A DNA stretch of 64,000 nucleotides from Chryseobacterium scophthalmum (GTDB taxonomy: Bacteria; Bacteroidota; Bacteroidia; Flavobacteriales; Weeksellaceae), in assembly GCF_900143185.1 (NCBI RefSeq), contig NZ_FSRQ01000001.1, positions 1,054,001-1,118,000 of the forward strand, written 5' to 3'. Position numbers and translations under genes: made by a program. Below are positions 26,831-34,703 of this stretch, piece by piece. The first letter of the stretch is position 1; each line of letters begins with the position of its first letter. The notes below the pieces were generated by a model that made no database searches, was not told the origin of the DNA, and saw only the letters and a list, made by a program, of their open reading frames with translations.

Positions 26831-26856
26831 GATTATTAATTTTCTCTAAAAATAGT

Positions 26857-26890
26857 AAAAAAACGCTCCCAAATTCATGGAAGCGTATTT
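26857..26890 (-). terminator. Terminator after ychF
   Basis: On the minus strand ACGCTTCC pairs with GGGAGCGT around ATGAATTT and is followed by TTTTTT. Confidence 0.75.
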
Positions 26891-26921
26891 TAAAATACTA
26901 TATAACTAACTTTTAATATTT

Positions 26922-28013
26922 TTAAACATTAAATCTGAAGTGCATTACATCACCGTCCTGAACGATGTATTCTTTACCTTCTACAGAAAGCTTTCCAGCT
27001 TCTTTTACTTTTGCTTCAGAGCCATACGTTACATAATCATTGTATCTGATTACTTCCGCACGGATAAAACCTTTTTCGAAATCTGTGTGAATTACTCCTG
27101 CAGCTTGAGGAGCAGTCCAACCTTGTCCGATTGTCCAAGCTCTTACTTCTTTTACACCTGCTGTAAAATACGTCTGAAGCTTTAATAAATCGTAAGCTTT
27201 TCTGATCAAACGGTTTACTCCAGGTTCTGTAAGACCTAATTCTTCCAAGAAAATTTCTCTTTCTTCGAAAGTTTCAAGTTCATTGATATCAGCTTCGATC
27301 TGAGCTGCCAAAACTACTGTTTCAGCACCTTCGCTTTTCGCCATTTCATCAATTTTTGCGATCCACTCGTTTCCGTTTTTAATTGAATTTTCATCTACAT
27401 TACAAACGTAAAGAACCGGTTTATTGGTCAAAAGCTGAACTTCACCAATGATTGATTTTGCAAAATCATCCATCGCAAATTCTCTTGCATTTCTACCGTC
27501 TTCAAGATGTTTCTGAAGATTTTGAAGTGTCTCGTATGTCAATAGATCTTCTTTCTTACCAGATTTAATAAACTTCTTTGCTTTGTCAACAGCTTTACCC
27601 ACTGTTTCCATATCTTTTAACTGAAGCTCGATATCGATAATTTCTTTATCTCTCAAAGGATCTACAGAACCTTCAACGTGGATAATATTTCCGTTATCAA
27701 AACATCTTAAAACATGAATAATCGCTTCACACTCACGAATGTTTGCCAAGAATTGGTTTCCTAAACCTTCTCCTTTACTCGCTCCTTTTACAAGACCAGC
27801 AATATCTACGATCTCTACAACAGCAGGCAAAACTCTTTCAGGGTTTACCAGTTTTTCAAGCTCAAATAATCTCTGATCCGGTACAGAAACCGTTCCTAAG
27901 TTCGGCTCGATAGTACAGAAAGGATAATTGGCAGACTGTGCTTTAGCATTGCTTAAGCAGTTAAAAAGAGTTGATTTACCTACATTCGGTAAGCCTACGA
28001 TTCCACATTTCAT
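26922..28013 (-). CDS. ychF: Redox-regulated ATPase YchF (Obg-related P-loop protein)
   Basis: This 363-residue protein matches YchF/OLA1 from end to end: Walker A GLPNVGKSTLFN, FCTIEPNLG, DIAGLVKGASKGEGLGNQFL (switch II), a coiled-coil insertion, and a C-terminal TGS domain (TAGVKEVRAWTIGQGWTAPQAAGVIHTDFEKGF). YchF binds ATP in preference to GTP, associates with ribosomes and modulates the oxidative stress response. It is monocistronic. Confidence 0.96.
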   Translation of the reverse strand: MKCGIVGLPNVGKSTLFNCLSNAKAQSANYPFCTIEPNLGTVSVPDQRLFELEKLVNPERVLPAVVEIVDIAGLVKGASKGEGLGNQFLANIRECEAIIHVLRCFDNGNIIHVEGSVDPLRDKEIIDIELQLKDMETVGKAVDKAKKFIKSGKKEDLLTYETLQNLQKHLEDGRNAREFAMDDFAKSIIGEVQLLTNKPVLYVCNVDENSIKNGNEWIAKIDEMAKSEGAETVVLAAQIEADINELETFEEREIFLEELGLTEPGVNRLIRKAYDLLKLQTYFTAGVKEVRAWTIGQGWTAPQAAGVIHTDFEKGFIRAEVIRYNDYVTYGSEAKVKEAGKLSVEGKEYIVQDGDVMHFRFNV

Positions 28014-28107
28014 AACGTTAGATTCAAAGTTTAAGGTTTAAAGTGCAGGTGATATTACCTTTCACTTTCAGCGTGCAAATATAGTGATTTTACGGTGAAA
28101 TTCATAA

Positions 28108-28138
28108 TAAAAAATCCGCCAATAATTTGACGGATCTT
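28108..28138 (-). terminator. Terminator after the ferritin gene
   Basis: On the minus strand GATCCGTCA and TGGCGGATT pair around AATTAT and are followed by a T-run. Confidence 0.65.
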
Positions 28139-28166
28139 CAGAAATATTTTTTTTTGCTATTTGCAT

Positions 28167-28718
28167 TTATGGATTATTCCCTGTTGCTTCCTGAGCCAGC
28201 GGAACATCATTTGGAGCAGATGCCATTGCGCTGTCTAAGTTGAATAATGATTCGTCTGTAGCTCTATCGCCACCGGCAATTTTTAATTTATCTATTAAAT
28301 TGGAAGCTAAAGTTTCTTCTTCGATCTGTTCCTGAACAAACCATTGCATAAAGTTCCATGTTGCCCAGTCTTTTTCTTCCAAAGCCAAATCTACAAGCCT
28401 GTAAATAGAGGTTGTATTGTCTACTTCATGTTTAAAAACACCATCGAAACAAGCCGATAAAGTTTCCGGATCTGCAGGCGGAGCCGGAATTGCATCCACT
28501 TTTGGTTTTCCCCCTCTGTTTAAAACGTACTCCATAAATTTTATGGAATGATTTCTCTCCTCCTGCGAATGACGGTATAAAAAATTGGCAATTCCCTGAT
28601 AACCTTTGTCATCTGCCCAAATTCCGTACGATAAAAATGTGTGTGAAGCGTGAATTTCTTTATTCATCTGGTCACTCAATGCTTTTTCCAGCGCAGGTGA
28701 AAGTCTGTTGGTATTCAT
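28167..28718 (-). CDS. ftnA: Non-haem ferritin
   Basis: This is a 183-residue iron-storage protein counted from the ATG at 28718 (MNTNRLSPALEKAL). A longer in-frame start at 28814 would add a 32-residue hydrophobic stretch not expected in ferritin. The four-helix bundle shows the ferroxidase ligands in KEIHASHTFLSYG, SQEERNHSIKFMEY and VQEQIEEETLASNLIDKL. The C-terminal extension (SLFNLDSAMASAPNDVP...) is longer than in E. coli FtnA. Confidence 0.92.
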   Translation of the reverse strand: MNTNRLSPALEKALSDQMNKEIHASHTFLSYGIWADDKGYQGIANFLYRHSQEERNHSIKFMEYVLNRGGKPKVDAIPAPPADPETLSACFDGVFKHEVDNTTSIYRLVDLALEEKDWATWNFMQWFVQEQIEEETLASNLIDKLKIAGGDRATDESLFNLDSAMASAPNDVPLAQEATGNNP

Positions 28719-28934
28719 AATTGTATATTTTAGTGTGATTATAATTATAAATACAAAAATGATTCCGTGGAAAGTCCCTTTCTTTATTTTTGACAAAGAC
28801 AACAACACAATCAACTACAAATCAATTGATTAAAAATATAATTTGGATTTAATCTAAAATAAAAAGCCAAAACCTATCGGAATTGACTTTCAATTTATTG
28901 TAATAATAAAGACTTATAATTTTAAAAAATCAAA

Positions 28935-29639
28935 TTATTTCTTCGTCAGTTTTGCCAGATAAGAATCTTCATCCTGAATAACTTTTTCTATTTTAAAACC
29001 GTTATTTTCAGCAGCATTTTTTAAGGTATTAAAATCAAGATACAGCCATTTGATAGGATCTTCAGACTCCCCTTTGTAATGAACAATATAATCCAATTCA
29101 CCATAATATCCTTCTGCAGGAATGTAAACTCCACCGTCTTCATCCGCATCGAACATATACAGAATATCGGTGCTGTCAATTAAAATTTGTCCGTTTTTAT
29201 TTAATAAAGAATGAAGCTTTTTAAGATAAATATCAATTACTTTCAAGCTTTGAAAAATTCCGGTTCCATTCATTAACAAAAGAATCGTGTCAAAAGTTTC
29301 TCCCGAAAACTCAAGCATATTCTGAGCAACCGCCTTTTGAATTCCCCTTGATTGACAAACCTCAATTGATTTTGGCGAAATATCTAAAGCAGTAATCTCT
29401 AAATTTCTTTCATTTTGAAGATACAACGAATGTGAACCTGCTCCAGCTCCGATATCTAAAACTTTTCCGTCAGCTAGTTTTAAAGCTTTCTTTTCAATTT
29501 TATTCATCCCTTCAAAATCTCTGAAAAGATAGTCTACCGGAAGTTCATCGAGTTCGGAAATTGAAGTTTCAGTCTGCAAATCCTCAGGATTTTCATTGTG
29601 AAAATAATCCCAGATTGCACGTCCCATTAAGTCTTTCAT
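28935..29639 (-). CDS. Class I SAM-dependent methyltransferase
   Basis: The protein is 234 residues when started at the ATG at 29639 (MKDLMGRAIWDYF). An upstream in-frame ATG at 29681 adds 14 hydrophobic residues and is less likely. The SAM site is VLDIGAGAGSHSLYLQ, with ALDISPKSIE as motif II and FDTILLLMNGTGIFQ as motif IV. The acceptor substrate is unknown. TATCTTTG (complement at 29657-29664) just upstream fits a -7 promoter box. Confidence 0.85.
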   Translation of the reverse strand: MKDLMGRAIWDYFHNENPEDLQTETSISELDELPVDYLFRDFEGMNKIEKKALKLADGKVLDIGAGAGSHSLYLQNERNLEITALDISPKSIEVCQSRGIQKAVAQNMLEFSGETFDTILLLMNGTGIFQSLKVIDIYLKKLHSLLNKNGQILIDSTDILYMFDADEDGGVYIPAEGYYGELDYIVHYKGESEDPIKWLYLDFNTLKNAAENNGFKIEKVIQDEDSYLAKLTKK

Positions 29640-30196
29640 AGTGGTAATTATGGATGCAAAGATAAGATTTAGTAATATCAATTTAAAGCTATATTTAGAT
29701 TTAAACTAATTATTCGTTATTTTAGTAATAAGTCAATTGTGATGACTCCAACCCTCTTAAAGCATCAGGATTGTTTTGTGGGATAATAAGGGGAAATTTT
29801 CTATCCGAAGATATTAGTTGAGTCTAGATAATTAAGGTTTTTCATAACTCTTGAATTATTCACATTGTAATTGAGAAATAAAATAACTAACATTTATTGT
29901 CAAAGTACTGTGTACATTAGTATTTATGTCCGATTTTGTTATTTTTTAACAAATAATTGTTTAAGATTTAATAGGTTAAATATCAAGCTATTAAACACCA
30001 ATTACTTATTAATGTTTAATAGTTTATTACGCAATAGTGTTATTTTTATCACATAAATACTTGTAAATCAATGGTGAAGGGAGTTCTATGCAAATGTGGA
30101 AAACTTTCAAGGTTAAAACTTAGGTAATTAGTCTTTACCTATAGTAACTACACAATCCATTTTGTAACTTTACATAAGTTTTAAGGAACATAAAAA

Positions 30197-30228
30197 AGCT
30201 AGACGGTCGAGGTCTAGCAATTTTTTAG
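30197..30228 (+). terminator. Hairpin with T-run, terminator-like
   Basis: GCTAGAC and GTCTAGC pair perfectly around GGTCGAG, preceded by AAAAAA and followed by AATTTTTT. There is no recognised gene directly upstream, so it may end an unannotated short transcript. Confidence 0.55.
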
Positions 30229-30266
30229 CTTAAACTAGAACAAATATTAATTTAAATTTGAAATCT

Positions 30267-30362
30267 ATGAAATGGAAATTTAAAAATAAACATTTCGATT
30301 TTGAATTTTCAATCAGCGCCGAATTTGTTGCAATTTTGCTGAGAGGGATTCATTTTTTTTAA
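30267..30362 (+). CDS. Possible 31-residue small protein
   Basis: The ATG at 30267 opens a frame encoding a basic N-terminus (MKWKFKNKHFDFEF) and a hydrophobic C-terminus (AEFVAILLRGIHFF), ending at TAA. The two-part layout resembles small membrane-active peptides, and the ORF follows a hairpin by about 40 nt. There is no homology evidence and chance is quite possible. Confidence 0.3.
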   Translation: MKWKFKNKHFDFEFSISAEFVAILLRGIHFF

Positions 30363-30986
30363 CATTCAGAACACCGGAAGGTGGTTTTTTTGTTCCGTTT
30401 TGTTGTATCAAAATTACAATTTATTTTTATAATTACAATTTATTTTTGAATTAACAGGCATAGTTGTATTACTGTTTCCTGTAATATCAACAACCATAGT
30501 ACTTCAGGAGTATGTTAATTTTTTCTATCAGAATCATCAGGTTTGATTAAATAATAGCTTCTCCTGTTTGTCAAGTACTGTTTATATATAGTTTCTTGAA
30601 TTTAAGCTTCACAATCTTTATTAGCATTAAAAGTCCAATATTAATTCGAATAAGTTCCACTCGCAAAAGCACTGTCTATAAACACCCAAAATCAGTTTTT
30701 AATCTCACATTATTTTTCTTGCAAAAATTTGAGACTATTGAATTTTCATTTCAATTTTTTAGAAAATACGTATTAAAGCAAAATAAACTTACACTATTTG
30801 ATGGGAATCAAAGAAAAAACAAGTTACCAATTACCAACCAATATCAATTTAATAGAATTTAAAACAAAAAAAATATTGAATTAAATTATCTGTGACTATC
30901 GGAATTATCCACATTTTCTATTTTCAACTGCATTTCTTCTTACAATATTTCCCTAACTTGTCTTTTCTAAAAACGAGATTCATCTC

Positions 30987-32129
30987 ATGACAGATAAACA
31001 TTTAAATTTTCAACAGGGATTTACTTTCAGCAAACATATTCCGGAAGACATTTCACATTTTGACCGAGTTTTTGATGTGTTCAAAGATTTATTGACCCAC
31101 ACTTCAGGAGATATCGAGGAGGCTTTTGAATGGCTCGATATGCTCGACAAAGAGTATGATATTTTCACCGACGAGTATACGCTTGAGGATTTTGAAGAAG
31201 ATTTAAGAAAGCGAGGTTACATCAAAAAAGAAGACGATTCCGAAGATGGAAATTCAGGAACCGGGAAAGGTAAAAATATTCTTACAGCCAAACTGGAAGC
31301 CGCTTTACGAGAATATGCTTTAGATCAAATTTTTGGCAAACTCAAAAAAAGCGGAATCGGAAATCACAGAACCAACAAATCTGGAGTCGGTGACGAGCGC
31401 GATGGCGAAAACCGAAATTTTCAATACGGCGACGATCTTTCTACCGTCAATATGACTGAAAGCTTGAAAAACGCACAGATCAACAACGGAATTTCAGATT
31501 TGCGAATGACCGAAGACGACCTCATCGTAGAAGAAACCAAACATAAAGCTCAAATGAGTACGGTTTTAATGATCGATATCAGTCACTCGATGATTTTGTA
31601 TGGTGAAGACAGGATTACACCTGCCAAAAAAGTTGCAATGGCTTTGGTAGAATTGATCAAAAGAAAATATCCCAAAGATTCCATCGATATTATCGTTTTC
31701 GGAAACGAAGCTTGGCCGATAAAAATCAAAGATCTTCCTTATTTGCAGGTCGGTCCGTATCATACCAATACCGTTGCAGGATTAGAATTGGCTATGGATA
31801 TTCTTCGCAGAAAAAGAAATACCAACAAACAGATCTTCATGATCACCGACGGAAAACCGAGTTGCCTGAAACTTCCAACCGGTGAATATTACATGAACAG
31901 TGTAGGTTTAGACCAGAAAATTGTAACGGAATGTCTCAATAAAGCTGCACAAGCCAGAAAATTGAAAATCCCAATTACAACTTTTATGATTGCCCAAGAT
32001 CCTTATCTTCGTCAGTTTGTTAATGCTTTTACCGCTCAAAATAAAGGAAAAGCTTTTCTTACAGGACTTTCAGGTTTAGGACAAATGATTTTTGAGGATT
32101 ACGAGAAGAATAGGATTAAGAGAATATAA
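30987..32129 (+). CDS. VWA domain-containing protein (CoxE/MoxR-partner type)
   Basis: This 380-residue protein has an acidic helical N-terminal half. A von Willebrand factor A domain follows from about residue 190, with the MIDAS motif Asp197-x-Ser199-x-Ser201 (DISHS), a conserved Thr in GPYHTNTVAG and Asp in MITDGKPS. No signal peptide or TM segment is seen, so it is cytoplasmic. With the next gene it forms a MoxR-AAA/VWA pair, whose known examples act in metal-cofactor insertion or protein remodelling. The target here is unknown. Confidence 0.88.
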   Translation: MTDKHLNFQQGFTFSKHIPEDISHFDRVFDVFKDLLTHTSGDIEEAFEWLDMLDKEYDIFTDEYTLEDFEEDLRKRGYIKKEDDSEDGNSGTGKGKNILTAKLEAALREYALDQIFGKLKKSGIGNHRTNKSGVGDERDGENRNFQYGDDLSTVNMTESLKNAQINNGISDLRMTEDDLIVEETKHKAQMSTVLMIDISHSMILYGEDRITPAKKVAMALVELIKRKYPKDSIDIIVFGNEAWPIKIKDLPYLQVGPYHTNTVAGLELAMDILRRKRNTNKQIFMITDGKPSCLKLPTGEYYMNSVGLDQKIVTECLNKAAQARKLKIPITTFMIAQDPYLRQFVNAFTAQNKGKAFLTGLSGLGQMIFEDYEKNRIKRI

Positions 32130-32130
32130 A

Positions 32131-32255
32131 GTTGGATGTAGGAAGCTGGATGTTGGGTGTCTATAAAGTTTACAAATCAATATTTGGCAAATTTTTATAG
32201 TAAAGTCATTGTTTGATTTCTTAATTAGCTTAACCTCCAGCTTCAATCATCCAAC
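32131..32255. repeat. Inverted repeat between the VWA and AAA genes
   Basis: GTTGGATGTAGGAAGCTGGA (32131-32150) and TCCAGCTTCAATCATCCAAC (32236-32255) are near-perfect inverted arms around ~85 nt of AT-rich DNA. It may be a palindromic dispersed element, and folded RNA could modulate readthrough. Confidence 0.65.
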
Positions 32256-32288
32256 ACCCAACCATTAATAACAACATCATTACAAAAA

Positions 32289-33743
32289 ATGAAAAACGAT
32301 ACAACATTCAAAGAATTAAAAAAATCAGGATATACCGATAAAACCATCAGCCAAGAAATTCAGGCGAATTTAATTGCAAAGATCAAAGCAAAAGAACCCG
32401 TTTTTGAAGGACTTTGGGGCTATGAAGATTCTGTAGTTCCACAATTGAAAAAGGCAATTTTAGCGGGACATCATATCAATTTATTAGGTTTACGAGGACA
32501 GGCAAAAACCAGAATTGCAAGAAGCATTGTCAATCTTTTGGATGAATATATGCCAATCGTAAAAGGTTCTGAAATTAATGATAGTCCGTTTCAGCCGATT
32601 TCAAAATTTGCGAGAGATTTAATTGCTGAATTGGGTGATGAAACTCCAATTTCGTGGGTTCACCGTTCAAATCGTTTCTTTGAAAAACTGGCAACTCCCG
32701 ATGTAAATGTTGCCGACTTAATTGGCGATATTGATCCTATTAAAGCAGCAACTTTAAAGCTTCCTTATTCCGACGAGCGTGTTCTACATTATGGAATGAT
32801 CCCAAGAGCGAATCGTTCGATTTTTGTTTTAAATGAATTGCCCGATTTACAGGCTAGAATTCAGGTTTCTCTATTTAACATTTTGCAGGAAGGTGACATT
32901 CAGATTCGTGGATTTCAGTTGAGAATGCCTTTGGATATTCAGTTTGTGTTTACGGCAAATCCAGAAGATTATACCAATCGTGGAAGCATTGTAACTCCGT
33001 TGAAAGACAGAATCGGATCTCAAATTTTCACACATTACCCAAAAACCATTGCTTTAGCAAAACAGATTACCGAACAGGAAGCTCAGGTTTCTGCAGAAGA
33101 TAAAGCACAGATTCAGATTCCTGATTTAGCAAAAAACCTATTGGAAGAAGTGGCTTTTGCAGCCCGTGACAGCGAATATGTTGATGCGAAAAGTGGTGTA
33201 AGTGCCCGTTTGACGATCAGTGCAATGGAAAACTTGGTCGCAGCAGCAAAATTACGATTAATAGAAACCGGAACCGATAAAACTACCGTTCGTCTGCTTG
33301 ATTTCATATCGATCATTCCATCAATTACCGGAAAGATTGAATTGGTTTACGAAGGAGAACAGGAAGGCGCTGATTATGTTGCAAAAATTCTGATTGACAA
33401 AGCGGTGATGATTCAGTTTGAAAGTATTTTTCCCCGCATTTCAAAACTAGAAAAAGAAGGCATCAAAACTCCGTACACCGATTTGATTAAATGGTTCAAC
33501 AAAAATCATTTGGAATTAAATTATACCGATACCGATGAAGAATTTTATAATAAATTTAACAGCATTGCACCTTTAACCACCGTTGTTGAAGAAAATGCTT
33601 CAGAATTTAGCAAAGAAGACAAAAACTTCTGCAAAGAATTAGTTCTTTGGGCTTTAACCATCAGTAAAAAATTAGATAAGTCTGAAAACAGTGCAACTTA
33701 TACTTTTGATTCTGCAGATGTAAGACAATTGTTCAGAAATTAA
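32289..33743 (+). CDS. MoxR-type AAA+ ATPase (magnesium-chelatase ChlI-like)
   Basis: This 484-residue ATPase has a Walker A loop of the MoxR form, GLRGQAKT at residues 67-74. FVLNELPDLQARIQVSLFNILQEGDIQIRGF gives the Walker B region (with NE in place of DE) and the MoxR/ChlI insert. VFTANPEDYTNRGSIVTPLKDRIGSQ covers sensor 1 and the arginine-finger region. The Walker B Asp-to-Asn reading should be checked. It lies 160 nt after its VWA partner and ends in a strong terminator, so the two genes form a unit. Confidence 0.88.
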   Translation: MKNDTTFKELKKSGYTDKTISQEIQANLIAKIKAKEPVFEGLWGYEDSVVPQLKKAILAGHHINLLGLRGQAKTRIARSIVNLLDEYMPIVKGSEINDSPFQPISKFARDLIAELGDETPISWVHRSNRFFEKLATPDVNVADLIGDIDPIKAATLKLPYSDERVLHYGMIPRANRSIFVLNELPDLQARIQVSLFNILQEGDIQIRGFQLRMPLDIQFVFTANPEDYTNRGSIVTPLKDRIGSQIFTHYPKTIALAKQITEQEAQVSAEDKAQIQIPDLAKNLLEEVAFAARDSEYVDAKSGVSARLTISAMENLVAAAKLRLIETGTDKTTVRLLDFISIIPSITGKIELVYEGEQEGADYVAKILIDKAVMIQFESIFPRISKLEKEGIKTPYTDLIKWFNKNHLELNYTDTDEEFYNKFNSIAPLTTVVEENASEFSKEDKNFCKELVLWALTISKKLDKSENSATYTFDSADVRQLFRN

Positions 33744-33768
33744 TTTTGAAACAATAATAATGACATAG

Positions 33769-33810
33769 AGGAAGCGTAAGTCTTGAGATTTATGCTTCCC
33801 TTTTTTTGTT
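33769..33810 (+). terminator. Terminator after the AAA+ ATPase gene
   Basis: GGAAGCGTAA and TTATGCTTCC pair (one G-T) around a ~10-nt loop, followed by CTTTTTTTG. Confidence 0.8.
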
Positions 33811-33830
33811 TTTAGGTACACGTCAGTTCG

Positions 33831-33932
33831 AGTAGAAATTCTGAAAGAATTTTGTATCGAGAACAGGCATCATAAAAGAGTTCTCGATATATTTTTCCTT
33901 CTCTTTGCTATGGAAAAACACTCGAACTAACG
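33831..33932. repeat. Palindromic intergenic repeat with two nested arm pairs
   Basis: The outer arms are CGTCAGTTCGAGT (33831-33843) and ACTCGAACTAACG (33920-33932), with one mismatch. The inner arms TATCGAGAAC (33855-33864) and GTTCTCGATA (33880-33889) are perfect. There is no coding capacity, and the nested plan matches that of the element at 12546-12722. Confidence 0.7.
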
Positions 33933-33969
33933 AATTTTATTTTTTCTAAAAACCATTCATTCTAAATTG

Positions 33970-33977
33970 TATATTTG
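33970..33977 (+). promoter_or_regulatory. -7 box (TATATTTG) of the DUF4956 gene
   Basis: It matches TAnnTTTG and lies 20 nt before the TTG start at 33998, which supports that start. Confidence 0.45.
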
Positions 33978-33997
33978 TCAGAAATTAAAGCACAATT

Positions 33998-34555
33998 TTG
34001 GAACTACAGGAACTTTTTGAACGTTTAGCGATACTTTGTATATCGATCTTTACTCTTTATTATTTTTCAAATAGAAACCGTAACATCAGACTGCACCCTC
34101 TTTTGGGATTAATTAGCGTTTGTACATTTTTTATGTGTTTGGTTTTTACCAAAGCGGAATATAGTCTCGGAGTGGGTTTTGGTCTTTTTGCCATCTTCTC
34201 GATCCTGCGTTTCAGAACGGAAACTTTTACCATTCAGACCATTGTTTTTCTATTTGTCTCCATCACACTTTCGCTATTAGACGGACTTTTGCCCATTAAA
34301 AATCTTGAAATTCTCTTAGGGATCAACATTTCGATTGTTGTAATTTATTTGATCTTAAATTATTTCGAAAAAAAATCACCTATCGTTTCTGAAAAAAACT
34401 CGATTGAAGTTATTTCCTCATTAGATTTTCTTCAATTGGAAGAAACAGAACGCAAAAGAGTTTTAACCGAAAAAACAAAATTGAAAAATTTCAGCTATAA
34501 CATTAAAAGTATTAATCTGAATGATAATATTGTGATTTTAAAGGTTTCTCATTAA
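33998..34555 (+). CDS. DUF4956 domain membrane protein
   Basis: This 185-residue protein has four closely spaced TM segments (about 8-24, 34-52, 57-70 and 80-118) and a charged C-terminal cytoplasmic tail (LEETERKRVLTEKTKL). FGLFAIFSILRFRTETF is the signature stretch of DUF4956. The start codon is TTG; the next in-frame ATG would remove the first TM, and a -7 box sits at the right distance upstream. The function is unknown. Confidence 0.82.
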   Translation: MELQELFERLAILCISIFTLYYFSNRNRNIRLHPLLGLISVCTFFMCLVFTKAEYSLGVGFGLFAIFSILRFRTETFTIQTIVFLFVSITLSLLDGLLPIKNLEILLGINISIVVIYLILNYFEKKSPIVSEKNSIEVISSLDFLQLEETERKRVLTEKTKLKNFSYNIKSINLNDNIVILKVSH

Positions 34556-34703
34556 TAATTACATTAATCTTTTTAGATTTCTCCTACGTAGAAATGACAT
34601 TCTTTTTGAAAAATAGCAGAATTAAATTTCTCGCAGATTTAGGAAATTAAGCAGATTTTTAATTTAATGATCTGCGAAATTAGCTCAATCTGCGAGAGAA
34701 AAC

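Larger units (their letters stand above)
29640..30986. other. 1.35-kb gene-poor, AT-rich intergenic region
   Basis: This gap separates divergent gene blocks and is by far the longest non-coding stretch in the window. It contains TTATTCACA at 29856-29864, TTTTCCACA (minus strand) at 30095-30103 and TTATCCACA at 30905-30913, which are DnaA-box matches or near matches. It also holds a 7-bp perfect hairpin near 30197-30220, a 31-codon ORF at 30267-30362, and two copies of ATTACAATTTATTTTT near 30414-30448. The longer ORFs inside it have no protein-like composition. Confidence 0.6.

Noticed and set aside
29871..30056. 61-codon ORF in the 1.35-kb intergenic region
   Set aside because: It has AT-driven composition and no promoter or conserved motif.
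30336..30350. CTGAGAGGG resembling the TPP riboswitch (THI box)
   Set aside because: The downstream conserved ACCTGATCTGGATAATGCCAGCG-type segment is missing and no thiamine gene follows.
30596..30862. 88-codon ORF in the 1.35-kb intergenic region
   Set aside because: Composition is biased to Phe, Ile, Lys and Ser as expected from random AT-rich DNA, with no domain or start context.
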